This document shows, piece after piece, positions 9,185-18,201 of a stretch of 64,000 nucleotides of DNA. Location of the stretch: assembly GCF_001886815.1 (NCBI RefSeq), contig NZ_CP018099.1, positions 62,001-126,000 of the forward strand, in the 5' to 3' direction. Origin of the DNA: Caldithrix abyssi DSM 13497. GTDB lineage: Bacteria > Calditrichota > Calditrichia > Calditrichales > Calditrichaceae. The position numbers were made by a program, and so were the translations under genes. The notes under the pieces are model-generated. The model worked only from the letters and a program-made list of their open reading frames with translations, had not been told where the DNA came from and ran no database searches. The first letter of the stretch is position 1, and each line of letters begins with the position of its first letter.

Positions 9185-9826
9185 CTAATAATACCAATCA
9201 CGGTGTATATTGACTGGTATATTGTTTATTCCGAATTTTTGTAAAATAGTTTCCACTTTTTGTTTCATTCGGTTATTGAGAACGCCAATCTCGGTAACCG
9301 CTTCAATAGGGCAAAACTGGTAGATTAAAAATTCTGCTTGTTTGCGGCGCTGACGGTCCATATCATCTAAAGTATCTGCCCAATAGTCTGCATATACCAT
9401 CTCCCAATCAATACGATTTAAATCCTTTAAGTTATCATACCAAGTTGTAAAAGCCTTAATACCTTGCCCATCAGAAAATACAAATTGAAGAGAATGTTTC
9501 AAAACTTTTTCCACAGTAGTAACAATATAGATTATCGGTTCCTGTCCTTCATGGTAACCATTTACCTCCCCTGTATGTAATTGCAAAAGCATAGGAGATC
9601 TGGGTCCAAAATAGAAGGGAACATAATCATGCATAGTACCACGTGGTCCACAAGGAATAGTTCTTTGACGTCTTACATTTTGAATGCCCACATTATGAAT
9701 AGTGCGGTACTTCAGCCCATCATCTGGAACATTATTGGGCGCATGAAAACCGCCGCGTTTTAAACACACCGCCAGATTATCCACGTGAATAATGCGATAA
9801 ATGGGCGTTGGTCTCGGTATATTCAT
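9185..9826 (-). CDS. darT: DarT ADP-ribosyltransferase toxin (ssDNA thymidine)
   Basis: 213 residues, matching the DUF4433/DarT family length. The N-terminus PRPTPIYRIIHVDNLAVCLK, the central YVPFYFGPRSPMLLQLHTG and the helix RRKQAEFLIYQ carrying the probable catalytic Glu (about 165) are family hallmarks. DarT transfers ADP-ribose from NAD+ to thymidine bases of single-stranded DNA, which stalls replication; it acts in some hosts as an anti-phage toxin. The start codon overlaps the hsdS stop (ATGA), so it is probably translationally coupled to hsdS, and darG follows 6-9 bp later. The coding sequence is more AT-rich than hsdR or hsdM. Confidence 0.92.
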   Translation of the reverse strand: MNIPRPTPIYRIIHVDNLAVCLKRGGFHAPNNVPDDGLKYRTIHNVGIQNVRRQRTIPCGPRGTMHDYVPFYFGPRSPMLLQLHTGEVNGYHEGQEPIIYIVTTVEKVLKHSLQFVFSDGQGIKAFTTWYDNLKDLNRIDWEMVYADYWADTLDDMDRQRRKQAEFLIYQFCPIEAVTEIGVLNNRMKQKVETILQKFGINNIPVNIHRDWYY

Positions 9827-11088
9827 CCCACCACCTCCGCCTGCCGCCGCTTCAGCAACCCCGTCACCCGCACTCGGCCGGTGAGCAGGTCCTGCATCAG
9901 GGCAGTTTTGAGCATATGTAATTTTCTCAATTTAGCCTTTTCTTCATCCATTCTTAAATCAATATTTAAAAAAATATTCGATATTTGTTTTTGCTCCGAA
10001 ATTTTTGGTAAAAATATTTTTGCTGTTTTTATCGTTTCAAGCGTTAATCCATATCTTGTTATTCCATTCGCTAATTTCCTAAAATGCATATTAATTTCTG
10101 GTTTGTTCAAAATTATTGCTAAAAACAAACCATTGATCTTTTTAGGCTTTAAAAGTGCCAAGTGATAACCACAAATTAAATTATCAATATTATCTTTCAC
10201 ATAGGCTGGTTTAGCAATATCTTCAAATGTTTCTGAATCTTTTGTTATTATCACATCACCTTTTTCTACCGTGAATTTTCTTAATTCATTTTCATTGACA
10301 GACCCTCTTGAGAAATTAAGTCTACTATGTATGTAATCATTTTGATAAACTTCAAGATAATTACATAGTAAGACTGAATTTTCATGTTCATATATTTTTT
10401 TATCAACATTGCTTAAAAGGATTTTTACAACATTTTGTAACTCCACCACCTCCCACTCCACCGGTATCCTGCCCAGCGGGGAGTCTTTGAAGCGGTGCGT
10501 TTTTTCGGAGCGAATGTTGCCCTGCTCGTCAATGCCTCTGGTCAGCAAATCCTGCATCAGCCCGGCTTTGATGCGCTGCAGTTTGGCAATCACCGCCCCG
10601 GTCTGCTCAATCGCCCGATCCACCGTGGAAAGAATTTCGGCAATCAGGGATTGTTCTTTTTTATTTACAGGATAAAAAATTTCACTTTCACTTAAATCTT
10701 CGGAATTAATTGATTCAAAGGTTGAGCCTTGAGACAGTTTTCTAAATTTCTCTTCTGAAAACAAGAAATATTGTTCGAGAAAATCTTGAATAATTTTAAT
10801 TCCTTTTATTGCCGCTAAACCTCTACCAATTATATAATCTCTATCTGCAATATTTATTTTTCCTACAGGTGCTCTAACGCTGAACAATATAGAACCTTTC
10901 TCCCCAACTTTTTTCGGTTGAGAACAATACAGTTTTGCTTTAGGAAATCTATTGTTAAATTCAGCACACCCTTGTAAAAATGGCAATCCGATTTCATCAT
11001 TGGAGTAATATTTGGAATCAGGAGATTGTCCCATTATTACTTGAGCAATCTCTCCTATTTTCCTTTTTTCCCAATGGTAATCGTTCAT
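9823..11088 (-). CDS. hsdS: Type I restriction enzyme, specificity subunit
   Basis: The start is the ATG at 11088, which overlaps the hsdM stop as ATGA; a longer frame reaching 11187 is shadow sequence inside hsdM. This gives 421 residues. Two target-recognition domains are visible, one opening [20 protein letters not shown] and one opening with a [13 protein letters not shown] segment near residue 210. Each is followed by a conserved coiled helix ending in [12 protein letters not shown] or [16 protein letters not shown]. HsdS dictates the bipartite DNA sequence bound by the M2S and R2M2S complexes. The recognition domains are clearly more AT-rich than the conserved spacers, as expected for domains exchanged between strains. 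Confidence 0.94.
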   Translation of the reverse strand: MNDYHWEKRKIGEIAQVIMGQSPDSKYYSNDEIGLPFLQGCAEFNNRFPKAKLYCSQPKKVGEKGSILFSVRAPVGKINIADRDYIIGRGLAAIKGIKIIQDFLEQYFLFSEEKFRKLSQGSTFESINSEDLSESEIFYPVNKKEQSLIAEILSTVDRAIEQTGAVIAKLQRIKAGLMQDLLTRGIDEQGNIRSEKTHRFKDSPLGRIPVEWEVVELQNVVKILLSNVDKKIYEHENSVLLCNYLEVYQNDYIHSRLNFSRGSVNENELRKFTVEKGDVIITKDSETFEDIAKPAYVKDNIDNLICGYHLALLKPKKINGLFLAIILNKPEINMHFRKLANGITRYGLTLETIKTAKIFLPKISEQKQISNIFLNIDLRMDEEKAKLRKLHMLKTALMQDLLTGRVRVTGLLKRRQAEVVG

Positions 11089-13751
11089 TTCAAATACCCC
11101 AACTCTTCCAGAAACCCGTTCAACTGCTTTAACGTCTCTTCCCGCCCGGCTTCTAATTGCCGCAGGCTGACGGCGTATTTGTCCCACAGGTTTTCAAACA
11201 CGGCAATCAGGCGGCGCTTTTCGGCGTTCAGGTAGCGCTCCAACTGTCCGGCGATCTGGTCGTACAGTTTTTTCAGAATCAGTTGGCGGCACTCTTCTTC
11301 CGTTATTTTATCACCGATATCCGCCATCAGGGCGTCGATGCGCTGCAGCCGTTCGTGCAGCGTCTTCTGATCTTTTTTCAGGGCGTTGATCTTCTTTTTG
11401 TCGTCTTTGTGCGCCGCGTCCAGTCGCTGCAGTTGTTCTTCCGCCTGGCGCAGCAACGCATGAATTTCCGCCTTTTCCTCGTCGGCGCCGTTGCGCTTCA
11501 GGCTCAACCGCACCTCCAGTTCAAAGCGCTTTTCTTTGATCTGCTTTTTCAGGGCTTTGATTTCCTGTTCAATGCGCTTGATGGTCTGCAACTGCTCTTC
11601 GTAAGTGCGCCGTTCTTTTTGCGCCGTGGCGCCGTAACTGGCTTGCAGGTCGCGCACCATCATGGTCAAATGCTCCTTCACCATTTTGGGCGTTACCGTC
11701 TCTTCTTCTTCCGCTTCGTATTCCACCGCTTCCACGGCTTCGGTCAGGGCGCTCTCTTTTTCGCTCAACTGCGCTTCCAGCGTTTCGATTTCCTCCGCTT
11801 CCCGGCGGAAAAAGGCGTTAATGATGTAGTCGTCTGGAATCAGGATGTGGCTCCAGCCCATGTTGACGATGGTCTTTAAATCGTAGCGGATGTTCTGCCA
11901 CCAGTTGACGAATACCCCGGCGGTCTGGAACTCGTCCAGCACGCCGATGGGCGTCAGTTGCTCTTTCAGGCTGTTCAGCAGGTGGCTGCGCACCGCCGGC
12001 AGGTTGTTGTTTTTGTACAGGCGCGAAAATTCTTCCTGCGCGCCCTGCCACCACTGGCGCATGGCCTCCTGCATACGCACCACGGTTTGCTGCACCTTGC
12101 CGTCCGCCTCGACGATCTCGCGAATCTGTGTTTTCCCCCGGATGATGGGACGAAACCGCAGGTAGCCCGGACGCCCGTCCTCAAACAGCGCGTCGGGATC
12201 AAAGCCGAATTTGGCAAACTGGGCTCGTCTGGCAGCCACCTCGTCCGCCGGCACACCGCCGATTAGATGGGCGGTCACGTCTTCCGGTTCCGGCTCGGGA
12301 GTATTGTCCACATAGCGGCGGATGTTCAGGTTAACGTCGTGTTCCTCGATGATTTCACGCACATCCACCAGCCGCGAGTATCTGGGAATTTCCAGTTTGT
12401 TGCTGAACACGTAATCGATTTTTTCGATGTCTTCCGGGCGCAGTTTGTTCTGATTCTTGCCCTCGGCGTATTCGGCGTCGGCGTTGATGAACAGGATTTT
12501 GTTCTTCAACTCGTCCGGCTTGTTCTTGTTGATCACCAGCACGCAGGCGGGAATACCGGTGCCGTAAAACAGTCCCGGCGGCAATCCGATGATGGCTTCG
12601 ATGACATCGTCCTTGAGCAGAATTTCTCGAATCACCTTTTCCTTGCCGCCGCGGAACAGCACCCCGTGGGGCATGATGGTTGCCATTTTGCCGTAGGGCT
12701 TCAGGCTGGCGATCATGTGCTGCACAAACATCAAATCTGCTTTTTTACCCGTTTCCGGACAGAATTCCTTGAAGCGGTTGGGGAATTTCATGTTCTGCCG
12801 GCTGTAATTCTGGGAGAAAGGCGGATTGGCCAGCACGCGGTCGAATTTCTTCCAGGAACCGTTTTCATCCAGAATCAGCGGTTCTTCCAGCGTATCGCCG
12901 TTCTCGATGGTAAAATTCTTGATATTGTGCAAAATCATGTTCATGATGCAGATCGTCCACACGGTGCCGTTGGAGTCCTGCCCGTAAAGATGCAGATTTT
13001 TGGGATCCTGTCCCTGTTCTTCCACATACTGATAGGTTTGAATCAAAAAGCCGCCGCTGCCCACGGTGGGGTCGTAAACTTCCATGCCTTCCTGCGGCTT
13101 GACCAGTTGCACTAACAGACGCACCACCTCGCCCGGCGTGTAGAACTCGCCGCCCTTTTTTCCGGCGCTGTCGGCAAAGTATTTGATCAGATATTCGTAG
13201 GCTGCGCCGAGCAGGTCGGGGAACTCGAAATTGTCGTTCACCAGCACAAAGCGGGGATTGTTGAAATGATCCAGCAAATCCTTCCAGCGCTGATCGGAGA
13301 CGCGCGCCGCACCTTCCTTGCCCTTGCCGGCGTTGAAATCGATGTTGTTTTTCAGCACCCCGTGCAGCAACTCGTTTTCATCTTCAATGGCTGCTAGGGC
13401 TTTATTGAGCATCTCGCCGATATTGCTTTTCAAATGCTTGAGCGGGGGCACCTCGTTGCCGTTCTCGTCGATCCAGCCTTCGTGCCAGCGGGCGCGTTTG
13501 GGCACAAAAAAGGTGTCGCCGTAGGTGGTTTTGTCTTCAAGAATTTCTTCCAAAGTTTCTTTGGGCAAATGCTTATATTTCCGGCGAATTTCTTCACGTT
13601 TGCGATCGAACTCATCAGAGAGCCGCTTGATGAACAACAAGCCAAAGATAAATTCCTTGTACTCAGACGCATCCATTTTGCCGCGCAAAATATCCGCAGC
13701 TTTAAAGAGGAAGTTTTCCAGCTCTGTAAGTGTGATTTTATTTTGCTTCAT
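11085..13751 (-). CDS. hsdM: Type I restriction enzyme, methylase subunit with long coiled-coil C-terminus
   Basis: 888 residues, much longer than the roughly 500 of classical HsdM. It starts with the helical HsdM N-domain ([20 protein letters not shown]), then an adenine-N6 methylase fold with the SAM motif DPTVGSGGF (about 225) and catalytic NPPF (about 307). After about residue 540 comes an extension: a [20 protein letters not shown] segment, an acidic stretch (about 690), and strongly charged heptad-like coiled coil to about 860. Long HsdM proteins of this kind exist in other type I systems, so the extension is not necessarily a new fusion. This is the first gene of the operon; hsdS overlaps it by 4 bp. 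Confidence 0.94.
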   Translation of the reverse strand: MKQNKITLTELENFLFKAADILRGKMDASEYKEFIFGLLFIKRLSDEFDRKREEIRRKYKHLPKETLEEILEDKTTYGDTFFVPKRARWHEGWIDENGNEVPPLKHLKSNIGEMLNKALAAIEDENELLHGVLKNNIDFNAGKGKEGAARVSDQRWKDLLDHFNNPRFVLVNDNFEFPDLLGAAYEYLIKYFADSAGKKGGEFYTPGEVVRLLVQLVKPQEGMEVYDPTVGSGGFLIQTYQYVEEQGQDPKNLHLYGQDSNGTVWTICIMNMILHNIKNFTIENGDTLEEPLILDENGSWKKFDRVLANPPFSQNYSRQNMKFPNRFKEFCPETGKKADLMFVQHMIASLKPYGKMATIMPHGVLFRGGKEKVIREILLKDDVIEAIIGLPPGLFYGTGIPACVLVINKNKPDELKNKILFINADAEYAEGKNQNKLRPEDIEKIDYVFSNKLEIPRYSRLVDVREIIEEHDVNLNIRRYVDNTPEPEPEDVTAHLIGGVPADEVAARRAQFAKFGFDPDALFEDGRPGYLRFRPIIRGKTQIREIVEADGKVQQTVVRMQEAMRQWWQGAQEEFSRLYKNNNLPAVRSHLLNSLKEQLTPIGVLDEFQTAGVFVNWWQNIRYDLKTIVNMGWSHILIPDDYIINAFFRREAEEIETLEAQLSEKESALTEAVEAVEYEAEEEETVTPKMVKEHLTMMVRDLQASYGATAQKERRTYEEQLQTIKRIEQEIKALKKQIKEKRFELEVRLSLKRNGADEEKAEIHALLRQAEEQLQRLDAAHKDDKKKINALKKDQKTLHERLQRIDALMADIGDKITEEECRQLILKKLYDQIAGQLERYLNAEKRRLIAVFENLWDKYAVSLRQLEAGREETLKQLNGFLEELGYLK

Positions 13752-13929
13752 GATGATCGTTTTTCGTCCTGCTTTGTTTAAAGCGAATTTACAAAAAATA
13801 TTGTTGCTACAAAACTATCTTTAAGTTCGTCAATTGTTGTTTGCATTTTTAATGCTTTAATACTGCCTTACAAAAGGGCGTGTTCCATTGGCGTCTGGCG
13901 TGCGATTACGTTAACGGTGTGTTCCAAAA

Positions 13930-13957
13930 CAAAAAAGGCTGCACAAGGGCAGCCTTT
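13930..13957 (-). terminator. Rho-independent terminator after tRNA-Phe
   Basis: Read on the minus strand, GGCTGC and GCAGCC pair around a CCTTGT loop and are followed by TTTTTT. It lies just downstream of the tRNA 3' end and insulates it from the restriction operon. Confidence 0.8.
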
Positions 13958-13965
13958 CATGCAGG

Positions 13966-14038
<73 letters not shown>

Positions 14039-14098
14039 AACCGTTCATTGAAGAATGCAAATTTATTAATTTGTTCTCTTCAATGCAAATTTTATTCT

Positions 14099-14983
14099 TT
14101 AAAAGATGCTTAATTTCAAACCTTTTTTACGCAGGCGGTTGGCCAGCGAATCTACCGTTAGCAATGTTTTGTTTAGATTGTTGTACAGCGTCGAATCATA
14201 CATCACCTTGCCCAGTGTTCCACGTTGCGTCTGGATTTCTTTTAAAGTCTTATTCAAATTCTGCGTCAGCTGGTTTATGTTTTTGCCCATGGACTCAATC
14301 TCTTTTAAAGAAGAGGCCACCGGTTGACGGTTTTCATTAATCAATCGGTTAACATTTCTAATAGCGGCGTTGAGCTGGGTTAATGTTTCGGAAAGGGTAT
14401 CGGGCAGACTGGCAAAGCCCGCGCTGATGGCGTTTAGGTTTTCCAGCGTGGAGGTAATGTTTTCCTGTAATTGACCGGTGCGCAGCAAGCTATTAATCAG
14501 CGCGGTGGTGGTGTCCAGGCGAAACGTCAGCGCCGACATATCCTGCGCCAGCTTATCGATGGTTAACCCCACGTCAACAATGCGCCCGCCGTACTTGCCG
14601 CGGAATGGTTGTTTGGCCAGGTTTAGCCTGCGCTCGGAACGTCCGGGAAAAATTTCCACCTTCATGCCGGCTAAAAGTTCGGCGCTGATAATAGTAAAGG
14701 TGGCGTCTTCGTACAATTTCACCCGGTCGTCTAATTCGATTGTTACCAGCACATCGCGGCCTTTCCAGTCGATGTTGACCACCTTGCCCTCTTTCACGCC
14801 GTTTACGGTTACCGGGTCGCCGGGCACCATCCCGCCGATGTTGTCAAACACCAATTGTAGCTGGTGTTTATGGGTTTTCAGGCTATAGCCCTTGCCCCAG
14901 ATAATCCCATAAACTAAAATAAAGGTGGCGATCACAACCGTTAAGCCAACTTTAAACTCCGTGCTGAACAATCTCTTTTTCAT
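14099..14983 (-). CDS. MCE/MlaD family lipid-transport protein
   Basis: 294 residues. A single N-terminal membrane anchor (about 12-32, VGLTVVIATFILVYGIIWG) precedes one MCE domain (about 38-115, containing FDNIGGMVPGDPVTVNGVKEG). A long helical tail rich in Asn, Leu and Thr follows, as in MlaD-like proteins that form hexameric tubes in the periplasm for phospholipid or hydrophobe transport. The expected ABC permease and ATPase (MlaE, MlaF) are not beside it; the upstream neighbour, 10 bp away, is the PTS EIIB gene. The partner transporter must be encoded elsewhere. Confidence 0.88.
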   Translation of the reverse strand: MKKRLFSTEFKVGLTVVIATFILVYGIIWGKGYSLKTHKHQLQLVFDNIGGMVPGDPVTVNGVKEGKVVNIDWKGRDVLVTIELDDRVKLYEDATFTIISAELLAGMKVEIFPGRSERRLNLAKQPFRGKYGGRIVDVGLTIDKLAQDMSALTFRLDTTTALINSLLRTGQLQENITSTLENLNAISAGFASLPDTLSETLTQLNAAIRNVNRLINENRQPVASSLKEIESMGKNINQLTQNLNKTLKEIQTQRGTLGKVMYDSTLYNNLNKTLLTVDSLANRLRKKGLKLSIF

Positions 14984-14993
14984 TTTTGCATCT

Positions 14994-15479
14994 TTACTTT
15001 GGTAAAACTTTTTCTAAAGGGATCGCTCTGGCCGAGGGCACATCCTGACAGTAAAAATAAATGCCATTTTCAATCAGGCGCCAAAAGGCCTTGACTTCCT
15101 CTTCGTTTAAAAAAAGATAGGGTAAAAACTCTCTGCGGCCTTCTTTAAAATGGATGCCGCCCACATTGACCTTTTTGATCTTCGCGCCTTTTTCCAGCAG
15201 TTTTTCAATAACAAAAGGAGAGTTGACCAGAATAATCGCCTTTTGAAAATTCACACCGTCGTTGTTTAGGTGATCGGCCAGTTCGCCGGTGGAAACCACA
15301 GAGGCGGACAAGTAATCGGGAACGCTGGAGAGGTAAAGTTCTTTTTCCCACACATTTTGAGCCACCAGATCATCGCATAAAATGATTTCTCTGGAGTTTA
15401 AAAAGTTTGCCCAGCCAATTACGACCTGCCCATGAATCAAACGGTCATCGATTCTAAATAATTGAATGTCTGCAAGCAC
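14994..15479 (-). CDS. PTS EIIB domain protein, mannose/fructose/sorbose family
   Basis: 161 residues. The N-terminal motif FRIDDRLIHGQVVIGWA contains the phospho-accepting His (about 16) of mannose-type EIIB. The rest follows the family: ILCDDLVAQN, KAIILVNSPFVIEKLL and VNVGGIHFKEGRREFLPY. EIIB normally takes phosphate from EIIA and passes it to a sugar bound by EIIC/EIID. Neither membrane component is present here. The gene follows EIIA by 33 bp, and hprK lies upstream, so a regulatory phosphorelay is more likely than sugar uptake. Confidence 0.9.
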   Translation of the reverse strand: MLADIQLFRIDDRLIHGQVVIGWANFLNSREIILCDDLVAQNVWEKELYLSSVPDYLSASVVSTGELADHLNNDGVNFQKAIILVNSPFVIEKLLEKGAKIKKVNVGGIHFKEGRREFLPYLFLNEEEVKAFWRLIENGIYFYCQDVPSARAIPLEKVLPK

Positions 15480-15512
15480 GTTTTACTTTAGCTCCCAAAT
15501 CGTTATTCAGCG

Positions 15513-15899
15513 TTAACGAATAACAACGCCTTTTTGGGCGTCGCCAGCGACTTTTTCAAGTAGCTCCGCCCATGTCAGCCGTTTAAAATTGATCATGAAC
15601 GATATAATCATCGGCACATTAACGCCGGCAATAATATTGATATTATCGTTGTTCTTTTTCAATTTATTAGCGATTATCCAGCAGCCGCCGCCGATTAAAT
15701 CCACAAAAAGCAGTACTTTTTGCGGGCTTTCCCGCTCGATCTCCTTTTCCAGGCGGTCAATAATCTCCTCAGAAGAGAGAATTTTGGTAGAGTAACAATG
15801 TAACGGAACTTCGGCAACCGTCAAATTTTCTGCCACTTCGGCCAGGGCGCAGGCTAATTCGCCGTGCGTAATAATTGCTGCAAAAATTTTCTCGCTCAT
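15513..15899 (-). CDS. PTS EIIA domain protein, mannose family
   Basis: 128 residues, a single EIIA-Man domain. The motif AAIITHGELACAL contains the likely phosphorylated His12, and the family segment VLLFVDLIGGGCWIIANKL is present. The start overlaps the end of hprK by 4 bp (ATGA), so the two are coupled. Family knowledge: it accepts phosphate from HPr. HPr and enzyme I are not in the window. Confidence 0.9.
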   Translation of the reverse strand: MSEKIFAAIITHGELACALAEVAENLTVAEVPLHCYSTKILSSEEIIDRLEKEIERESPQKVLLFVDLIGGGCWIIANKLKKNNDNINIIAGVNVPMIISFMINFKRLTWAELLEKVAGDAQKGVVIR

Positions 15900-16882
15900 T
15901 CCCGATCTTTCTTTAAATAATCACGATCCTTATGAATGGGCACTTCGTCCTTATGCATCATATATTCGCGCAGGCGTTGATTGAACTCCCGCGCTGCGTG
16001 ATAGCCGTAGGTTTTAAGCAGGTGATTCATGGCGATGGTTTCGGCAATCACCGTAATATTTTTGCCGGGATTGATGGGCAGAATAACCTGCGGGATTTCA
16101 ACGCCCAGGATATTGGTGAAATTGTCTTCCAGACCGGTTCGATCGTATTCTTTATTCTTTTCCCAGTCCACCAGCTTTACTTCCACCTCAACCCGTTTTT
16201 GCATGCGTACCCCGCGAATGCCAAAAATTCGGCGCACATCAATCAATCCCACGCCGCGCAGTTCTAACACGTGCTGGGCGATTTCACGCCCTTTGCCTAT
16301 TAAAACCTCTTCTGCCTGACGGGTGATAATGACCAGATCATCGGCCACCAGTCGATGACCGCGCTCCACCAGATCAAGCGCAACTTCGCTTTTGCCAATA
16401 CCGCTGCGCCCGGTAAACAAAATCCCGATTCCGTAAACATCGACCAGAGTGCCGTGCATGGAAATACGCGGCGCAAATTTTTCTTCCAGATATTCACTCA
16501 ACAGGTGAACCAGACGGGTGGTGCTCAGCGGTGTACTGAAAACCGAAATGTAGCGTCGGGTGGCAACCTGGATTAAATAGTCGGGAATTTTGTTGTTGTT
16601 GGTAACAATAATGGCCGGGATTTCGAACTCCATGAAACGATCGATCGAACGCGTAATCTGGCGCGGCGGAAGACTGTGCAGATATTTGATTTCGGTGTTG
16701 CCCAGGATTTGAATACGATCCCAGGTGAATAATTCGACAAAGCCGGAAAGGGCTAATCCCGGACGGTGAATTTCGCTGGTAATGATTTTCCGGTTAAGGC
16801 CATTTTCCGAACAGATCAACCGGAGCTTTAACCGCTCCTGATTTTCTCTCAATAATGTTCTTACGGTAATATATTCATTCAT
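15896..16882 (-). CDS. hprK: HPr kinase/phosphorylase
   Basis: 328 residues, normal length. The N-terminal domain (about 1-130) precedes the catalytic domain with HGTLVDVYG, the Walker A GRSGIGKS (about 157-164), DLVERGHRLVADD and the family signature LELRGVGLIDVRRIFG. HprK phosphorylates and dephosphorylates HPr on a serine in response to energy state. It is first of a coupled set hprK-EIIA-EIIB. The ATG is preceded by AGGA at good distance. Confidence 0.95.
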   Translation of the reverse strand: MNEYITVRTLLRENQERLKLRLICSENGLNRKIITSEIHRPGLALSGFVELFTWDRIQILGNTEIKYLHSLPPRQITRSIDRFMEFEIPAIIVTNNNKIPDYLIQVATRRYISVFSTPLSTTRLVHLLSEYLEEKFAPRISMHGTLVDVYGIGILFTGRSGIGKSEVALDLVERGHRLVADDLVIITRQAEEVLIGKGREIAQHVLELRGVGLIDVRRIFGIRGVRMQKRVEVEVKLVDWEKNKEYDRTGLEDNFTNILGVEIPQVILPINPGKNITVIAETIAMNHLLKTYGYHAAREFNQRLREYMMHKDEVPIHKDRDYLKKDRE

Positions 16883-16923
16883 AGCGTCCTAAGTTATTAA
16901 ACATCTTTCCAATGTGCAAACAA

Positions 16924-16950
16924 AAAGAAAAGCGCCTTGCGGCGCCTTTC
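16924..16950 (-). terminator. Rho-independent terminator after hpf
   Basis: On the minus strand GGCGCC and GGCGC(T) segments pair around a GCAA loop (AAAGGCGCCGCAAGGCGCTT) and run into TTCTTTTTG. It begins immediately at the hpf stop and separates hpf from hprK. Confidence 0.8.
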
Positions 16951-17268
16951 TTATTCAATAACATCGCTGATTTTCTTTTTCTTGTGCTCGCGTATTTTCC
17001 CTTTAATTTTGGTGATTTGTCTCTCAACGTTGTCGATGGCTAAATCTATGGATTTAAATATATCTTCCGATCTTTCTTTAATGATAAATTGTTTTTTGCG
17101 AAGATTTACCTTGAACTCTACCACCTGATCAAGCTTTTCATAAGAAAAGATGGCTTCTATGTCCATGATCTGATCTTCAAAACGATTTAGTCGCCTCAGC
17201 TTGTCCACTAAATAATTTTTTAACCGTTCTGGCGCTTTGTAACCACGAGTGGTTATTGATACGTTCAT
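16951..17268 (-). CDS. hpf: Ribosome hibernation promoting factor, short form
   Basis: 105 residues from the second of two adjacent ATGs: AAGGAGG lies only 2 nt before the first (17271) but 5 nt before the second. The single domain fits HPF/RaiA: MNVSITTRGYKAPERLKNY, EAIFSYEKLDQVVEFKV and SIDLAIDNVERQITKIK. There is no C-terminal dimerisation domain, so this is the short type that works with a second factor, or alone, to silence 70S ribosomes. The gene abuts the recombinase stop and a terminator follows it. Confidence 0.92.
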   Translation of the reverse strand: MNVSITTRGYKAPERLKNYLVDKLRRLNRFEDQIMDIEAIFSYEKLDQVVEFKVNLRKKQFIIKERSEDIFKSIDLAIDNVERQITKIKGKIREHKKKKISDVIE

Positions 17269-17270
17269 CA

Positions 17271-18191
17271 TTACCTCCTTCGGTTTTTTGATGATTTATT
17301 TGTGGCCCGGGGATGGGCCTGATTATAAACTTTTTTTAGATGCTCGATGGACAGGTGGGTGTATATTTGGGTTGTGGCCAGGTTTTCGTGCCCTAACAGG
17401 TCTTTCACCACACGGATATCAGCGCCCTGATTCAACAAATGCGTGGCATAGGTATGTCTCAAAACGTGGGGGCTCTTTTGCTTTAAGTTGCTTGCTTGTG
17501 TCAGATATTTTTTAACGATCCGTTGAACTGCCATAGGGTACATTTTCTTTCCGGATTTAAGCACAAATAAATTATCGACAGAATTTTCCGCAAATTGAGG
17601 ACGAATTGACAGATATTTCTCTAAAATCAATTTTGCGCTTCCGCCGAATGGTACAATGCGTTCTTTATTGCCTTTTCCGATCACCCGAATCAGATTTTCC
17701 TGGAAATCAACCTGACTGACCTTTAGATTTATCAACTCAGATAAACGGATTCCGGTTCCATAAAATAGTTCCAGAATGGCCAGATCGCGCAACCCTTCAA
17801 ACGTATTAAGCTTCGGCAGTCTGAGCAGCGCCTCGATTTCTGCCGGCCCTAAATGCTCCGGTAATTTTTTTTCCAGTTTAGGCATTTTTACCGTCGCCAC
17901 CGGATTGCTTTCAATAATCCCATTTTTTAGCAAATAGCGAAAAAAGGATTTAAGAGTCGCCAGTTTCCGGGCAATGGAGCGTTTAGAGATTTTCTGTTCC
18001 TGCAGACGAATTAGAAAAAATCGAATCACTCGTTTATCGACTAAAGACCATGGAATGTTCGTCGCGGTAAAGTGTTGTTCTAAAAATTCTTCGAATTGTA
18101 GTAGATCCGTCCCATACGAGCGGATGGTGTTTCGCGCATATCGTCGTTCCAGAAACAGGTAACGTAAAAAATCGCGAATGTGTTTATCCAT
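17271..18191 (-). CDS. Site-specific tyrosine recombinase, XerC/XerD type
   Basis: 306 residues, typical of Xer. The N-terminal SAM-like DNA-binding domain (ERRYARNTIRSYGTDLLQFEEF) is followed by the catalytic domain with GTGIRLSELINLK (first Arg, about 147), HVLRHTYATHLLNQGAD (His-x-x-Arg), LLGHENLATTQIYTH and the nucleophile Tyr near 277. It probably resolves chromosome dimers at dif. XerC and XerD cannot be told apart by eye. It lies 10 bp after topA, in a housekeeping operon rather than a mobile element. Confidence 0.92.
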   Translation of the reverse strand: MDKHIRDFLRYLFLERRYARNTIRSYGTDLLQFEEFLEQHFTATNIPWSLVDKRVIRFFLIRLQEQKISKRSIARKLATLKSFFRYLLKNGIIESNPVATVKMPKLEKKLPEHLGPAEIEALLRLPKLNTFEGLRDLAILELFYGTGIRLSELINLKVSQVDFQENLIRVIGKGNKERIVPFGGSAKLILEKYLSIRPQFAENSVDNLFVLKSGKKMYPMAVQRIVKKYLTQASNLKQKSPHVLRHTYATHLLNQGADIRVVKDLLGHENLATTQIYTHLSIEHLKKVYNQAHPRATNKSSKNRRR

Positions 18192-18201
18192 CTAATTCTT
18201 T

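Noticed and set aside
11089-11187. Extended N-terminus for hsdS reaching 11187
   Set aside because: The extra 33 residues are out-of-frame hsdM sequence; the ATGA overlap at 11085-11088 gives the natural start.
12267-13115. Long plus-strand frame opposite hsdM
   Set aside because: It mirrors the codon pattern of the clearly real methylase gene and has no recognisable domain.
17271-18191. Xer recombinase as a mobile-element integrase
   Set aside because: Length, motifs and its place between topA and hpf fit the housekeeping chromosome-dimer resolvase.
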